Shown here piece by piece: positions 1 to 5,486 of a stretch of DNA of 6,136 nucleotides; the stretch's first letter is position 1; every line of letters begins with the position of its first letter. The position numbers and the translations under genes are program-made. The notes under the pieces are model-generated. The model did not search any database and had not been told where the DNA came from. It worked only from the letters and a program-made list of their open reading frames with translations. The stretch covers positions 1 to 6,136 of the forward strand of contig JASLCY010000030.1 in NCBI GenBank assembly GCA_030151925.1. Reading direction: 5' to 3'. This DNA is from Oligoflexus sp. Lineage in GTDB: Bacteria > Bdellovibrionota_B > Oligoflexia > Oligoflexales > Oligoflexaceae.

Positions 1-410
1 TGATCATGGAGCGTCCGGCCGTCGCAGGCCTCGCCGGTCTGCATCAGATCCGGGAAACCGCATTTGCCGACGGTCAGGCGTTCGAGCGAAAACATGCCGC
101 GCAGAGTGAGTTTGCCGGGACCGAGATCGTGCTCCGCCATCCCCATGAACCAGTTGATGCTTCCGAACTGATCATCGCCGCGGCGACTGCCCTCGTCGAT
201 ATATTCGACGGTGAGGTTGCCGTGGAGCATGAGGCTCCAATCGCCCGCCGACGCATGGATCATGCGCATCGGCGTTTCGTCGGGCAACCACGCGGTGCCG
301 GAACTCTCGCGGGACATAGGGATGGTCAGGGGATCGGCCTGCAAACGGGCGGCAGCGCCTAGAAGAAACAAACCGACTATCCACCTCGTCTTCTGACTCG
401 AAACTCGCAT
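1..410 (-). CDS. Secreted protein of unknown function, N-terminal part (runs off left edge)
   Basis: This minus-strand frame starts at an ATG at 410-408 and stays open for 136 codons to the window edge, so the C-terminus is missing. The start is supported by AGGAG (416-420) five bases upstream. Residues 1-25 look like a Sec signal peptide: a basic N-region with K7 and R9, a hydrophobic stretch IVGLFLLGAAA (11-21), and probable cleavage after RLQA before D26. The mature part is rich in Gly, Met, Trp and aromatic residues, with the segments SGTAWLPDETPM, LMLHGNLTVEY and GSINWFMGMAEHDLG, two cysteines (KCGFPD and GEACDG), and LHD at the edge. These segments resemble uncharacterised exported proteins I recall from acidobacterial and proteobacterial genomes; that is memory, not a search. 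An outer-membrane or periplasmic location is inferred and no function can be assigned. It lies 61 nt downstream of ligD on the same strand with its own ribosome-binding site, so it may be in that transcript or independent. Confidence 0.78.
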   Translation of the reverse strand, partial: MRVSSQKTRWIVGLFLLGAAARLQADPLTIPMSRESSGTAWLPDETPMRMIHASAGDWSLMLHGNLTVEYIDEGSRRGDDQFGSINWFMGMAEHDLGPGKLTLRGMFSLERLTVGKCGFPDLMQTGEACDGRTLHD

Positions 411-471
411 CGTCGCTCCTGCTCTTAACCGAGGAGGAGATAGTACAGGATTCTTATGAAAACTTGATGAA

Positions 472-3195
472 TTATCGAGTCTTGCCTGTCTTTTTCGCCG
501 AGCGTTTTGGCATCAGGGCCTCGAGCGAAATAGGTTCCGCCATGATCTCATCCCAGTATTTTTGCCGTTTTTTCGCTTCTTTAGGCACATTCCTGATCGT
601 GAAATCGGTCGGCTCGATATCATCTTTCAACTCTTTGACGCTGATAGGAGTCGAAACAGTCGCACCATCACGGGCCCGCACAGCCCAAACTCCCGCGACG
701 CTCTTGCTCAGGAAGTTCTGCTGCGAATCGAGATAAACCGAACCCTTGCTGCGTCTCTGCACGCTGCGCTCCATCGTGCCCGCCGGATGCAGGGCTTCAA
801 GCTCGGTGCAGAGGATCTCGGCGACGAGACGGGCCGTCTCGACCGGAGTTTCCCGCGGCATCGGCAGGTAGATATGGATGCCGGTGGCGCCGCTGGTTTT
901 AATCGCGCCGTGAAGCCCTTTCCGCTTCAGGAGGTCCATGCAGAGGATCGCGATCTCACGCACGACGGAGAAGGGCGTGCCTTTGCTGGGATCCAGGTCG
1001 ATGATGCTGTAATCCGCATAATCCAGCGAACCGACGCGCGAATGCCAAGGATCGTAGCTGATGCAGTTCATCTGGATCGTATAGAGCAGAGTGAGGAGGT
1101 CGCCGCCGATCAAACGATCCTGGTGCGCGCCGTCCTCCGTGACGATGGTTTCGATCCGGCCTGGCGAGCCGGGATCCGGCGCCTGCTGGTAGAAGTCCTT
1201 GGCTTTGATCCCGCCCGGGAAGCGCCTGAGCACGAGCGGTCTGTCCTTCATCCAGGGCAGGATGAAGGGAGCCATCGACTTGTAGTAGGCGAAGAGGTCG
1301 GCCTTGGTGATCTTATCGGCCGGGAACATCACTTTGTTCGGATGCGTGATCTTCAGCCTGCCCTGCGGAGTATCGAGATGGTCCTCATCCTCGCCGCTAT
1401 CCGCGGCCGGGAGTATGGGCTCTTCCGCCTTCTGCAGCTCGGGATGAACGACTTCGCGCGCTTTTTTATCGTCGCGCACGCCGAGGAAGGTGCCTTGCCT
1501 GAGCAGCCCCCCTTTGGTCCATTCGTGGAATTTCACTTCCACGATCATCTTGGGTTCGACCCAGTGCGCGACGTCGTTGGTCTTGGGTTCCTCGATGAAG
1601 GGCGACTCGTCCTGCTCCAGCTCGCTCAGCGTCTCGTGCAGGTCGTGGAGGACCTTCTGCGAGTAGCCGCTGCCCACATGCCCGGCGAAGACGAAGTCGC
1701 CGTCGTCGTTATAGGAGCCCAAGAGGAGGCTGCCGATCGCCTTGCGTGAGCCCTTCGGCTCGGTCCAGCCGCCGACGACCAGCTCTTCGCGTTTTTGCAG
1801 TTTCCACTTGAACCAGGCCTTGGTCCTGACGCCGGGGAGATAAGGGCTGCGGATATCCTTGCCGATCAGTCCTTCCCAGCCGCCCTGAGCCGCCTTCTTC
1901 GCCATGGCCTCAGCCGAAGGGCTGGCCTCGGATAAAACGAGCAGCGGCGATCTCTGCTTTTTCAGGAGCGCCGCGAGATGCTTGCGCCGCGTCCGCCATT
2001 CTTCCTCGAGCAGCGAATCGCCGCCTTCGAGCAGGATGTCGAAGATATAGAAACGCAAGGCCGAGTTCTTCACCTCGGATTCTATGGCTTCGTCGTCGCT
2101 GAGATGGATGCGGCCCTGCATGTGCTCGAAACCGATGGGCCGGCCTCTTTTATCGATCGCCACCACTTCGCCGTCGAGGATCAAAGGCCCCTTATTGAGC
2201 TTCGCGAGTTTGAGCAGGGGCGGCCCCAGCTCGGGGAACTGCTGGCTCTTGTCGTTGCCGTTGCGCGATATCACCGTCCAGGCGTCTGCCGAGACGTAAG
2301 CGATGAGGCGCACGCCGTCGAGCTTCTGCTCGTAGATCCAATTCGGGCCTTCGAGCAGCTCGGCGTTGCCGGAGATCAGCATGGGTTTCAAGGCGTTGGA
2401 CGTCGCCGTTGCCGTGCTTCGGCTAATCGACACCGGCGGATGGCGCTTTTTTGCATTGCTGTGCCAGACCTTGCCCCCCTTTTCGATCTCGGCCATCGTG
2501 CGATCGGATTTCGCGGAATGGGCTTCGTCCGCGACGGGATCGTAATCCGGGTCGGCGAATTCATCCTGATGCTTGATCAGGAGCCACTGCGGTTTCCCGC
2601 CCGCCATGCGCGTGCGCACGAGGGTGAAGGAGCCGCGCAGCTTCCGGCCCTGGAAAGTGAAGGCGAGCTTGCCTTTCTCGAGGCCTTCGAGCATGAGCGC
2701 TTCGGGATCGTCCTGAGCGTCGTCCACGGTGTAGGTCCCGTAATCCCAGATCATCACCGTCCCGCCGCCGTATTCGCCTTGCGGGATCGTGCCTTCGAAG
2801 GAGTTGTAGGAGACCGGATGGTCTTCGACCTGCACGGCCAGCCGCTTCACTTTGGGATCGAAAGACGGTCCCTTGGGAACCGACCAGCTTTTCATGACGC
2901 CGTTCACTTCGAGCCGCAGGTCGTAATGAAGATGGCTGGCCTCGTGTTTTTGCACGACGAAGGCCAGCCTCTGCCCCTTCTTCGCATAGACAGGCTCGCC
3001 AGCCGGCTCAGCCGTCTTCGAGAAGTCGCGTTTGCGGTTATACTCCTTGAGCGAGGCGGCCTTTTCGCGGCTCGTCTTCGCCTTAGACCGGCTGGGTTTC
3101 GCGGCCCGGGCTTTCGTCTTCGCTTTCGATTTGCCAGGTTTCGCCGGCCGGGCCTTAGCCTTGGTCGCGCTCTTTTTTTTCGCTGCTTTAGCCAT
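472..3195 (-). CDS. ligD: Multidomain NHEJ DNA ligase D (phosphoesterase-ligase-polymerase)
   Basis: ATP-dependent DNA ligase D, 907 residues, the end-processing and sealing enzyme of bacterial NHEJ. After a Lys/Ala-rich tail (1-48) comes the 3'-phosphoesterase domain (about 50-215). Its catalytic set matches that of Pseudomonas LigD with constant spacing: R56, D57, H84, H90, D92, R94, H126, Y130. The ligase domain (about 270-585) has the adenylated lysine K291 in KLDGVR, LDGEVVAID, FYIFDILLEGGD, EGLIGKD (441-447) and WFKWK (461-465), followed by an OB fold. An acidic linker (about 590-608) leads to the AEP/primase-type polymerase domain (about 612-885) with D733 and D735 (IIDLDPSKG), S768 and H774 (TSGATGIH) and D823 (VYLD). 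All three active sites look intact. ATG 3195 lies 4 nt after the ku stop and has no good Shine-Dalgarno, which suggests translational coupling to ku. The order PE-LIG-POL is the Pseudomonas type; Mycobacterium has POL-PE-LIG. Confidence 0.97.
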   Translation of the reverse strand: MAKAAKKKSATKAKARPAKPGKSKAKTKARAAKPSRSKAKTSREKAASLKEYNRKRDFSKTAEPAGEPVYAKKGQRLAFVVQKHEASHLHYDLRLEVNGVMKSWSVPKGPSFDPKVKRLAVQVEDHPVSYNSFEGTIPQGEYGGGTVMIWDYGTYTVDDAQDDPEALMLEGLEKGKLAFTFQGRKLRGSFTLVRTRMAGGKPQWLLIKHQDEFADPDYDPVADEAHSAKSDRTMAEIEKGGKVWHSNAKKRHPPVSISRSTATATSNALKPMLISGNAELLEGPNWIYEQKLDGVRLIAYVSADAWTVISRNGNDKSQQFPELGPPLLKLAKLNKGPLILDGEVVAIDKRGRPIGFEHMQGRIHLSDDEAIESEVKNSALRFYIFDILLEGGDSLLEEEWRTRRKHLAALLKKQRSPLLVLSEASPSAEAMAKKAAQGGWEGLIGKDIRSPYLPGVRTKAWFKWKLQKREELVVGGWTEPKGSRKAIGSLLLGSYNDDGDFVFAGHVGSGYSQKVLHDLHETLSELEQDESPFIEEPKTNDVAHWVEPKMIVEVKFHEWTKGGLLRQGTFLGVRDDKKAREVVHPELQKAEEPILPAADSGEDEDHLDTPQGRLKITHPNKVMFPADKITKADLFAYYKSMAPFILPWMKDRPLVLRRFPGGIKAKDFYQQAPDPGSPGRIETIVTEDGAHQDRLIGGDLLTLLYTIQMNCISYDPWHSRVGSLDYADYSIIDLDPSKGTPFSVVREIAILCMDLLKRKGLHGAIKTSGATGIHIYLPMPRETPVETARLVAEILCTELEALHPAGTMERSVQRRSKGSVYLDSQQNFLSKSVAGVWAVRARDGATVSTPISVKELKDDIEPTDFTIRNVPKEAKKRQKYWDEIMAEPISLEALMPKRSAKKTGKTR
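3073..3156 (-). repeat. 42-bp tandem duplication in the LigD N-terminal basic tail
   Basis: Two adjacent in-frame 42-bp units (3115-3156 and 3073-3114) are identical at 32 of 42 positions by hand alignment. They encode KARPAKPGKSKAKT (residues 14-27) and KARAAKPSRSKAKT (28-41), identical at 11 of 14 residues. The unit resembles the Lys/Ala/Pro repeats of histone-H1-like tails, which bind DNA non-specifically. A role in DNA or Ku tethering is inference. Confidence 0.85.
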
Positions 3196-3199
3196 ATCG

Positions 3200-4102
3200 T
3201 CATGCCCGTTTCTTGGTTTTTTTCGAAGCGGTTTTGGTACGGCGCGCCTTCACCTTGTTCGGAGTCTTTTTCGTGCGGGCGGTCTTCGATTTGGCCGCCT
3301 TCGCCGTGGTCTTACGGGAAGCCGCGGCCGTACCGCCCTTCCGCGCGAGACTCTGCTGCAGGCGTTCCATGAGGTCGATAACGCCGGTAGCCTCGCGCTC
3401 CTCGGGCGCCTCGAATTCGATCTCCTTGCCTTTGGCTTTGCCGGCGATGATCTTCTCGAGGTTCTCGCGGTATTGGTCGTGGTATTCGTTCGGATCGAAA
3501 TCCGCGACGAGCGTATCGATCAGCTGCTTGGCCATCTTCAGGGCCGCGGGTTTGGGAGCGTGGCCCTTCGGGATCTTGTAATGGCTCTCGTCGATCACCT
3601 CGTTCGAGAAGCGCATGATGTTCAGCTCCAGCGCGTTGCCGAGAGGCTTGATCGCGGCAAGGTGCTGCTTCGAGCGCATCGTGATGCGGCCGATGCCCAC
3701 CATCTCGCTGTCGCCCATCGCTTCGCGCAGGAGCGCATAGACGGGCTCCGAGCCTTCATCCGGCACGACGTAATACGGAGTTTCGAAATAACGGGGGTCG
3801 ATCTGCGCGGCGGGGACGAAATGCTCGATCTCGAAGGCCTTGGAAGTGGCGACGGCCGCCTTCTCGAAATCCGCTTCCGTCAGGACGACGAATTGGCCTT
3901 TTTTGTATTCATAACCCTTCACCACGTTGTTCCAGGGAATCACCTTGCGGTTGTTCTTGCAGACGCGCTCGTACTTCACCTGGCAGAGCGTGTCTTTCTC
4001 GAGGAGCCGAAAACCTATGTGATCTTCGCGAACGGCGCTCTGCAGGCTCACCGGAATGTTCACGAGCCCGAAACTGATTGATCCCTTCCAAATAGCTGCC
4101 AT
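3200..4102 (-). CDS. ku: Bacterial Ku, DNA double-strand end-binding protein
   Basis: Bacterial Ku, 300 residues, a homodimeric ring that threads onto double-strand DNA ends and recruits LigD. The N-terminus MAAIWKGSISFGLVNIPVSL is diagnostic, and the core fold runs to about residue 220 (for example EHFVPAAQIDPRYFE, IGRITMRSKQHLAAI, MRFSNEVI). Residues about 232-252 (PEEREATGVIDLMERLQQSL) match the conserved minimal C-terminal region linked to LigD interaction. Residues about 254-300 form a Lys/Arg/Thr/Ala-rich extended tail; in other bacteria such tails contribute to DNA binding and allow internal loading. The start ATG at 4102 has a strong AAGGAGG (4111-4117) 8 nt upstream. The gene follows the small lipoprotein ORF by 30 nt and precedes ligD by 4 nt, so ku-ligD is almost certainly a transcriptional unit. 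No core region is missing. Confidence 0.97.
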   Translation of the reverse strand: MAAIWKGSISFGLVNIPVSLQSAVREDHIGFRLLEKDTLCQVKYERVCKNNRKVIPWNNVVKGYEYKKGQFVVLTEADFEKAAVATSKAFEIEHFVPAAQIDPRYFETPYYVVPDEGSEPVYALLREAMGDSEMVGIGRITMRSKQHLAAIKPLGNALELNIMRFSNEVIDESHYKIPKGHAPKPAALKMAKQLIDTLVADFDPNEYHDQYRENLEKIIAGKAKGKEIEFEAPEEREATGVIDLMERLQQSLARKGGTAAASRKTTAKAAKSKTARTKKTPNKVKARRTKTASKKTKKRA

Positions 4103-4132
4103 ACCAAGTCCCTCCTTCGTTACGCAAGAGCC

Positions 4133-4348
4133 TCATGCAACAGGCGTGCCTCGCAGCAAGGCGGCGAACTCCGTCGGAGCCATGCCGCTCGGCGGAGGCG
4201 CAAAAGGATCGACGGGCTTCACGGCGCCGGGACGCGGATCGGATTCAGGCGGTTTGGGATTTTGATTGGAAGATTCGCGTGTTTTGGTGCACGTGGTGAG
4301 CAGTGAGACGACGATTGCGGTACTTATGATTCGCAGCTTAGTTTTCAT
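4133..4348 (-). CDS. Small proline-rich candidate lipoprotein
   Basis: A 71-residue ORF whose start is supported by a purine-rich GAGGGGGAG (4354-4362) five bases upstream of ATG 4348. The N-terminus has a basic start (K2, K4, R6), a hydrophobic core (about 7-17) and LTTC ending at C20. This resembles a lipoprotein signal, although Thr just before the Cys is not the usual Gly/Ala/Ser. The mature part is short and likely disordered: a polar segment rich in Asn, Glu, Lys and Pro, then VDPFAPPPSGMAPTEFAALL. No domain is recognisable and no function is proposed. Its stop is 30 nt before the ku start on the same strand, so it is probably the first gene of the ku-ligD transcript, perhaps by chance rather than function. 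It could be an over-called ORF, but the ribosome-binding site and signal sequence together argue that it is translated. Confidence 0.6.
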   Translation of the reverse strand: MKTKLRIISTAIVVSLLTTCTKTRESSNQNPKPPESDPRPGAVKPVDPFAPPPSGMAPTEFAALLRGTPVA

Positions 4349-4362
4349 GGGCGCTCCCCCTC

Positions 4363-4390
4363 AAAAAAAATCAAAGCCAAGGAAGCTTGG
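4363..4390 (-). terminator. Attenuator-like hairpin plus T-tract in the ku operon leader (weak)
   Basis: Read on the minus strand, CCAAG (4390-4386), a CTTC loop and CTTGG (4381-4377) form a 5-bp hairpin. Six bases later comes a run of eight T (4370-4363), just before the lipoprotein ribosome-binding site. The layout resembles an intrinsic terminator placed in a leader, where it could attenuate the operon. The stem is short and the gap to the T-run is longer than usual, so this may be coincidence. Confidence 0.22.
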
Positions 4391-4437
4391 AAATTAATTG
4401 AGAGGCAGGCCTTAGCTTTAGATTGACGCCATAATTA

Positions 4438-4464
4438 TGAGAAACGGTTAAGAATGCGGGTTCC
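4438..4464 (-). promoter_or_regulatory. Possible ECF (sigma-E type) promoter for the lipoprotein-ku-ligD operon
   Basis: On the minus strand GGAAC (4464-4460) is followed 17 nt later by TCTCA (4442-4438). The E. coli sigma-E pattern is GGAACTT, 15-16 nt, TCTGA, so the spacing fits, with a full match at the -35 core and four of five at the -10. It would start transcription roughly 80 nt before the lipoprotein ATG. Matches this short occur by chance and no sigma factor is known for this organism. Confidence 0.28.
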
Positions 4465-4475
4465 CCAAAAACGTG

Positions 4476-4492
4476 TGAGCAAATAAAGCTCA
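4476..4492. promoter_or_regulatory. Inverted repeat TGAGC-N7-GCTCA, possible operator
   Basis: TGAGC (4476-4480) and GCTCA (4488-4492) are perfect inverted arms around an AT-only 7-bp centre, near the middle of the divergent intergenic region. The 17-bp dyad has the size of a helix-turn-helix regulator site. No cognate regulator is encoded in the window, and a 5-bp arm can arise by chance. Confidence 0.22.
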
Positions 4493-4559
4493 GGGATAAC
4501 GGGAGGCTGGCGCTTCAAATCTTTTAATAGATCTTTCTTTTTGAGAGAGCGCTCCGTTA

Positions 4560-4589
4560 CTCCTGAAAGAGCCCAAGCTCTTATAGGAG
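4560..4589 (+). promoter_or_regulatory. Hairpin that sequesters the SDR Shine-Dalgarno sequence
   Basis: The last 36 nt before the SDR start fold by eye into one imperfect stem-loop. CTCCTG (4560-4565) pairs with TAGGAG (4584-4589), including one G-U pair; an A-A mismatch (4566/4583) follows; then AAGAGC (4567-4572) pairs with GCTCTT (4577-4582) around a CCAA loop. The outer stem contains most of the AGGAGG ribosome-binding site (4585-4590), which lies 5 nt before ATG 4596. Upstream, the palindrome GAGCGCTC (4547-4554) offers alternative partners: AGAGC (4546-4550) could pair with GCTCT (4577-4581), and GCTC (4551-4554) with GAGC (4569-4572). This is the architecture of an RNA thermometer or other translational switch. 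The pairing is seen directly; the regulation is inferred. Confidence 0.5.
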
Positions 4590-4595
4590 GATCTC

Positions 4596-5477
4596 ATGGC
4601 AGAGAATATCGAACAGGACTATCCGAAGAATCCCCTCCCGCCCCAGCACCAGAAGAAACCCGGGATCGAAGCGGAGTTGAACCCCAGGCCCCGCTTCAAG
4701 GGCGAACACTACAAGGCCGCCGGCAAACTCATGGACAAGGTCGCGATCATCACCGGCGGCGACTCGGGCATCGGCCGCAGCGTGGCGGTGCTGTTCGCGA
4801 AGGAAGGCGCGCGGATCCTCTTCACGCATCTCAAGGAGGAGAAGCGGGACGCGGAGGAGACGCTCGCGGTCCTGAAGGACCTGGGCGCCGAGGCCTATGC
4901 GATAGCCGGCGACCTCAAGGACTACGCCTTCTGCGAGAAGGTGGTGAAGAAGGCGATCGACGCCTTCGGCCGGCTCGATATCCTCGTGAACAACGCGGCC
5001 TTCCAGAATCATGCGGATAGGATCGAGGACCTTTCGATCGAACAATGGGACACGACGTTCAGGACGAACATCTACGGTTATTTCTATATGGCGAAGGCCG
5101 CCCTCGCCCATCTGCAGGAAGGCGGCTCCATCATCAACACCGGTTCGATCACGGGGCTTGAAGGGTCGAAGGCCCTGCTGGATTATTCGGCGACGAAGGG
5201 CGCGATCCACGCCTTCACCAAATCCCTGGCGAAGAACCTCGTGGAGCGCAAGATACGGGTGAACTGCGTGGCGCCGGGTCCGGTGTGGACTCCGCTCAAT
5301 CCCTCGGACGCGCCGGCGGAGAAGATCGCCGAGTTCGGCCAGGACACGCCCTACAAACGCCCCGCGCAGCCCGAAGAGGTCGCGCCGGCCTACGTGTACT
5401 TCGCTTCCAACGCGGACAGCGGATACGTGACCGGCGAGATCATCTCGGTGCTCGGCGGTGATACGACCGCCGGTTGA
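4596..5477 (+). CDS. Short-chain dehydrogenase/reductase, general-stress-protein-39 (YdaD/YghA-like) type
   Basis: NAD(P)-dependent SDR oxidoreductase, 293 residues. A roughly 45-residue N-terminal extension (DYPKNPLPPQHQKKPGIEAELNP) precedes the Rossmann domain; this extension is typical of the subgroup with Bacillus general stress protein 39 and E. coli YghA. Cofactor motif TGGDSGIG is at 53-60, D106 is in AGDLKD, NNAA at 132-135, and the catalytic tetrad is N158, S184, Y197, K201 (YSATK). PGPVWTPL (227-234) and VTGEIISVLGGD near the C-terminus are standard. The substrate is not predictable; relatives act on aldehydes or sugars. It is a soluble, probably tetrameric cytoplasmic enzyme. The start is fixed by AGGAGG (4585-4590) five bases upstream, and that site lies in a predicted hairpin. 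The gene is divergent from the ku operon and convergent with map. A stress role is inferred from family and neighbours. Confidence 0.95.
   Translation: MAENIEQDYPKNPLPPQHQKKPGIEAELNPRPRFKGEHYKAAGKLMDKVAIITGGDSGIGRSVAVLFAKEGARILFTHLKEEKRDAEETLAVLKDLGAEAYAIAGDLKDYAFCEKVVKKAIDAFGRLDILVNNAAFQNHADRIEDLSIEQWDTTFRTNIYGYFYMAKAALAHLQEGGSIINTGSITGLEGSKALLDYSATKGAIHAFTKSLAKNLVERKIRVNCVAPGPVWTPLNPSDAPAEKIAEFGQDTPYKRPAQPEEVAPAYVYFASNADSGYVTGEIISVLGGDTTAG
5452..5473. terminator. GC-rich hairpin at the SDR 3' end, possible bidirectional terminator
   Basis: CGGCGGT (5453-5459) and ACCGCCG (5466-5472) form a perfect 7-bp stem around a 6-nt loop, with a further T-G pair at 5452/5473. It covers the last SDR codons, just before the stop at 5475-5477 and only 14 bp from the convergent map stop. 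There is no T-run on either side, so it is not a classic intrinsic terminator. A role in ending or stabilising the facing transcripts is a guess. Confidence 0.3.
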
Positions 5478-5486
5478 AGAGCGGGC

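Larger units (their letters stand above)
4349..4595. promoter_or_regulatory. Divergent intergenic region between the ku operon and the SDR gene
   Basis: This 247-bp AT-richer stretch must hold the promoters for the leftward lipoprotein-ku-ligD unit and the rightward SDR gene. No textbook sigma-70 pair (TTGACA, 17 bp, TATAAT) is visible in either direction. For the plus strand, TTTAAT (4523-4528) is a possible -10 without a convincing -35; it would give a leader of roughly 60 nt that includes the hairpin at 4560-4589. TTGACG (4423-4428) is a possible -35 with no good -10. For the minus strand, CATAAT (4439-4434) is a possible -10 that overlaps the ECF-like candidate listed separately. Several GAGC/GCTC inverted repeats occur here: 4476-4492, 4547-4554 and 4567-4582. 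Confidence 0.6.

Noticed and set aside
411..471. Possible promoter between ligD and the secreted-protein gene (TACTAT around 441-446, minus strand)
   Set aside because: Only a partial -10 match with no acceptable -35 at proper spacing; not reported as a feature.
562..1749. 395-codon plus-strand open frame opposite ligD
   Set aside because: It lies wholly antisense to a gene with three verified catalytic domains. The protein has the Arg/Asp/Val/Leu-rich look of a GC-rich shadow frame and no recognisable motif.
2904..3203. ATG overlapping the ku stop (ATGA) and opening a 99-codon frame
   Set aside because: This frame is +1 relative to ligD and its product is a low-complexity Arg-rich shadow. 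The ATG eight bases downstream opens the genuine ligD frame.
1978..3372. 464-codon plus-strand open frame opposite ligD and the ku 3' end
   Set aside because: Antisense shadow: it spans the ku-ligD junction, has no recognisable domain, and its Phe-rich end is the complement of the lysine-rich tails.
3032..4081. 349-codon plus-strand open frame opposite ku
   Set aside because: Antisense shadow of ku. The apparent hydrophobic N-terminus comes from reading Lys codons (AAG, AAA) as CTT and TTT, not from a membrane protein.
4581..5210. 209-codon minus-strand frame and the plus-strand frame at 4541-5020 over the SDR gene
   Set aside because: Both overlap the well-supported SDR coding frame and lack recognisable motifs.
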